A DNA stretch of 64,000 nucleotides, from the NCBI GenBank assembly GCA_003993805.1, contig RSEF01000001.1:96749434-96813433 (forward strand). Direction: 5' to 3'. The position numbers and the translations under genes were made by a program. This document shows, in pieces, positions 61,881-64,000 of the stretch. How positions within the stretch are numbered: the first letter of the stretch is position 1; every line of letters begins with the position of its first letter. The notes under the pieces were generated by a model. The model had not been told where the DNA came from, searched no databases, and saw only the letters and a program-made list of their open reading frames with translations. The stretch comes from Himantopus leucocephalus (taxonomy: Eukaryota > Chordata > Aves > Charadriiformes > Recurvirostridae).

Positions 61881-63299
61881 ACATGTTTCTTTAAAATAGA
61901 AACACTGTTTTTTTCCACTAGCTCAAAAAGACCCATGCTTACACCGACTATACACGATTACATCTTGATGGTTTTGAATCATTTAGGAGAGAGTGATGTG
62001 AGAAAAGACTGCTTAGGTGTACGTGCAGTGATGGAAAGAGAGACTGAGAGTTCAAGCAACCCATTTGGCCTTCTAGCTCTCCTTTATGGACTAAAGTTTA
62101 AAAAAAAACCAAATAAGGAAAGTGGGTTTTGGTTTGGGGTTTGGTGGTTTTTTTGTTTTGTTTTGTTTTTTTCTTTTCCATTTCAGAGCCTAAATATCCT
62201 GCTGTAAAGGATGGTGAGAAATACGGGAGGAAGCAATGGAAACTGATTCAATCAGAGGACAAAAGTTTTGTTTCACCTTAGGACCAGTCATATGGCTGGT
62301 ATGTAGGTTGTTATGAAACAAACCTTATCAGTATCCAGTTAACAGTATCCACATCTGCATACTGATCACTTTGTGGCTGATGATAGAGCAACAATGATTT
62401 AGATATGTTGCATATAAATTGTACCTGAGAGGCACTTCTGAGTAATCTGTTCCATGACTATCAAAGGTTCATTTTTTTCCCTGAACCTTTTTGTTTCTGC
62501 ACTTAACACTGTTACCAACATTGGAAATAGGAAGGGAAAAGATCAGTAATATAAGCTCACAAAACCAAACTTTTTTTCATTTTAATCTAGAGTGTTGTAA
62601 GTCCCATTGAATGTAACAGAAACGGCGAATAGGCTATATCACAGAATAGAACCATTATTTTCAGTTGACCCATGCAGGTTTGTAGAGCCTATCTGTGTCA
62701 AACTCTAAAGGAATTTTCTAAGTGGGAATAAAGCACAAAACCAATAGCGCAGTTCTTAGCAGGAAATGTGAGGACTGTGTATGCACAGGACTTTGTGTCT
62801 GTGTCTTCTGAAATGTGTTTTTAGGTTTTCGAAGCGCTTTAAGTTTCAATTAAAATCTGTGGGGCTTTTGGTTTGGTTTGGGGGTTCCCCCCCCCCCCCA
62901 AAATAGAAGACAAAACCACTGTCATCAAAATATCCTGCAGCAAACATATGGGTCATGAACAAGGAGTTAAAGGTAACTCAGGCTTTCTGCCTGTGGAGTT
63001 GCCGAGTCAAGAATGGCATAGCTCAAGCAACAGCAGCTGTGGTCCTCGTGACTACTGTTACGATAAAGTATTGAAACATTCCTTTAAAATGAATTGATCA
63101 TATTACTTTTAATTTTATTTTGAGTTAAATTTAATGCTTCATTAATATAATCTAAATTCAGTTGTTAAACCATTATAGCCTTTGTTGGATGGAGCAGGTT
63201 AGAATTTGAGCTACATTTTTAAAGCTCTAACTGTGGTTGCAGTTACATTAGCCCCAAAACTTCTTATACTGATATATATCTTGTTTTTCTTCCTTTTAG
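61881..63299. other. no supportable gene; low-complexity tracts
   Basis: Contains a G/T-rich stretch at 62110-62175 and a run of 13 C at 62887-62899 after a G/T-rich approach. No gene seen; this is the upstream flank of the candidate lectin-like receptor gene. Confidence 0.5.
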
Positions 63300-63403
63300 G
63301 TGAATAGACTATGTAAGATCATGCACACAAGCATAATACATCCATGACACAGATTGTGCTGCTTTAGCTATTCTTGTGAGAACCAGCAAAGCTTTTGTAC
63401 CTG
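63300..63403 (+). other. candidate 5' UTR exon of the receptor gene
   Basis: Bounded by a strong acceptor (gtttttcttccttttag, ending 63299) and a perfect donor (CTG|GTAAGT, from 63404). It has no long open frame, fitting a non-coding internal 5' exon. If real, the promoter and first exon lie further upstream. Confidence 0.35.
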
Positions 63404-63736
63404 GTAAGTCCATTTTTGGGTATTCCTTAGCAACTTTGCTCTGCTTTGGTGAAAAAGAATTTTTTTTATGTTAATAAAAAGAATGTTTTTAAATCTTCAT
63501 TTTCTTTTGTATTCTAAAGGGCAAGAGATCATACAAGAGGAGACAGAATGATGGCTGAAAATAAGCTTTGAAGCTGTATTGAAAGAAGTAACTTCCTTCC
63601 TTTTATCTGCTTCTCAGCCTTCCTCAGAGCCATAGCACAGCGTATGCATACTTCTGGAGGCAGGCAAAGCTAATACAGGATGCAACCCACTGTATTAAAC
63701 CAGCTGTTTTCATAACTCAGAGGGACTTGCTCATAA

Positions 63737-63818
63737 ATGGCAGGTGATATCACATATGCGGACGTGGCAATGCTACCGAGTGAAAGACCACACGTTCCTT
63801 CTCGGACATCAGTTCCAG
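63737..63818 (+). CDS. first coding exon, ITIM-bearing lectin-like receptor (partial)
   Basis: ATG at 63737 in a good context (A at -3, G at +4) opens MAGDITYADVAM and runs 27 codons to CCAG|GTAAAA, a donor from 63819, ending in phase 1. An exon acceptor (tattctaaag) lies at 63510-63519, so the exon is 63520-63818 with a 5' UTR. ITYADV fits the ITIM pattern (I/V/L/S)xYxx(L/V), placed at residues 5-10. A very short N-terminal exon of the form M(x)3-4(I/V)TYAD is typical of type II NK-family C-type lectin-like receptors (CLEC12 and CD72 types), where phosphorylated Tyr recruits SHP phosphatases. Transmembrane, stalk and lectin-domain exons would be to the right, outside the window. No lectin domain is seen, so the family call is inference. 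Confidence 0.5.
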
Positions 63819-63872
63819 GTAAAACATCTAATCAGCTCTTGGGCATACACTGTTTTCTCTCGTGTGTTCTCA

Positions 63873-63888
63873 CTCTCTCTCTCTCTCT
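63873..63888 (+). repeat. (CT)8 microsatellite
   Basis: Eight CT units in the first intron of the candidate receptor gene, 55 bases after its donor. Confidence 0.95.
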
Positions 63889-64000
63889 TTCATTTTTAAA
63901 ATTGTCACTGGAAAATACTAGAAGAATGCTATAAAATGCTGCATGCAGAAGTCATGGGAAGGGTGAAAAGTTGCAAATGGTGGAAGAGATGCTCACAAGG

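Noticed and set aside
1..64000. CRISPR arrays, tRNA and rRNA genes, operon-like gene sets
   Set aside because: Looked for regularly spaced direct repeats, cloverleaf-type A/B boxes and closely packed co-directional ORFs; none found, and the genome is clearly eukaryotic.

Overview
The window is AT-rich, gene-poor vertebrate DNA, almost certainly from a bird. The evidence is the repeat content: six or seven CR1 LINE copies in both orientations (with the typical CR1 3' end that reads TTCCAACC...TTCTATGATTCTATGA), several endogenous-retrovirus (ERV) pieces with LTR types common in birds, and a T-cell receptor beta V gene whose closest resemblance is to avian V-beta. Introns are short or absent from view and there is no sign of bacterial organisation, so most open reading frames of 60-130 codons are chance frames. 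The sequence has two 1000-N scaffold gaps (35675-35674+1000 and 50863-51862), one 10-N gap (25301-25310) and two single Ns (10748, 41392).

Layout. 1-14.3 kb: intergenic DNA with three CR1 fragments (1-110 minus, 2107-2335 plus, 8660-9290 minus). 14.35-18.15 kb: a 5'-truncated, internally deleted class I (gammaretrovirus-like) ERV on the plus strand, running gag capsid, RT remnant, RNase H, integrase, a short env tail and a 3' LTR. 20.0-20.8 kb: a probable LTR-type fragment on the minus strand. 23.43-24.08 kb: a solo-LTR-like block on the minus strand with a duplicated U3 motif. 25.25-25.62 kb: an ERVL-like LTR piece on the minus strand that shares its terminal 40 bases with a second copy at 50.82 kb. 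26.0-30.5 kb: unexplained long frames, a leader-peptide-like exon pair and an exon-like block. 32.13-32.64 kb: a complete, apparently functional TRBV gene (TATA box, leader exon, V exon, 23-bp-spacer recombination signal). 34.5-36.7 kb: CR1 pieces, including a long copy with ORF1 esterase and ORF2 endonuclease sequence broken by a gap. 36.7-37.4 kb: two exon-like blocks on the minus strand. 50.4-54.2 kb: CR1, LTR end, gap and a degraded gag-like ERV body on the minus strand. 56.6-61.1 kb: CR1 copies and an old MIR-like SINE. 63.3-63.8 kb: two 5' exons of a gene whose first coding exon carries an ITIM (ITYADV) and looks like the cytoplasmic start of an NK-type C-type lectin-like receptor.

Taken together, the host genes point to an immune locus: a TRBV segment with rearrangement signal and, 31 kb downstream in the same orientation, a candidate inhibitory lectin-like receptor. 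Everything between is dominated by retroelement debris. I did not find a CRISPR array, tRNA or rRNA gene, or any prokaryotic-style system.
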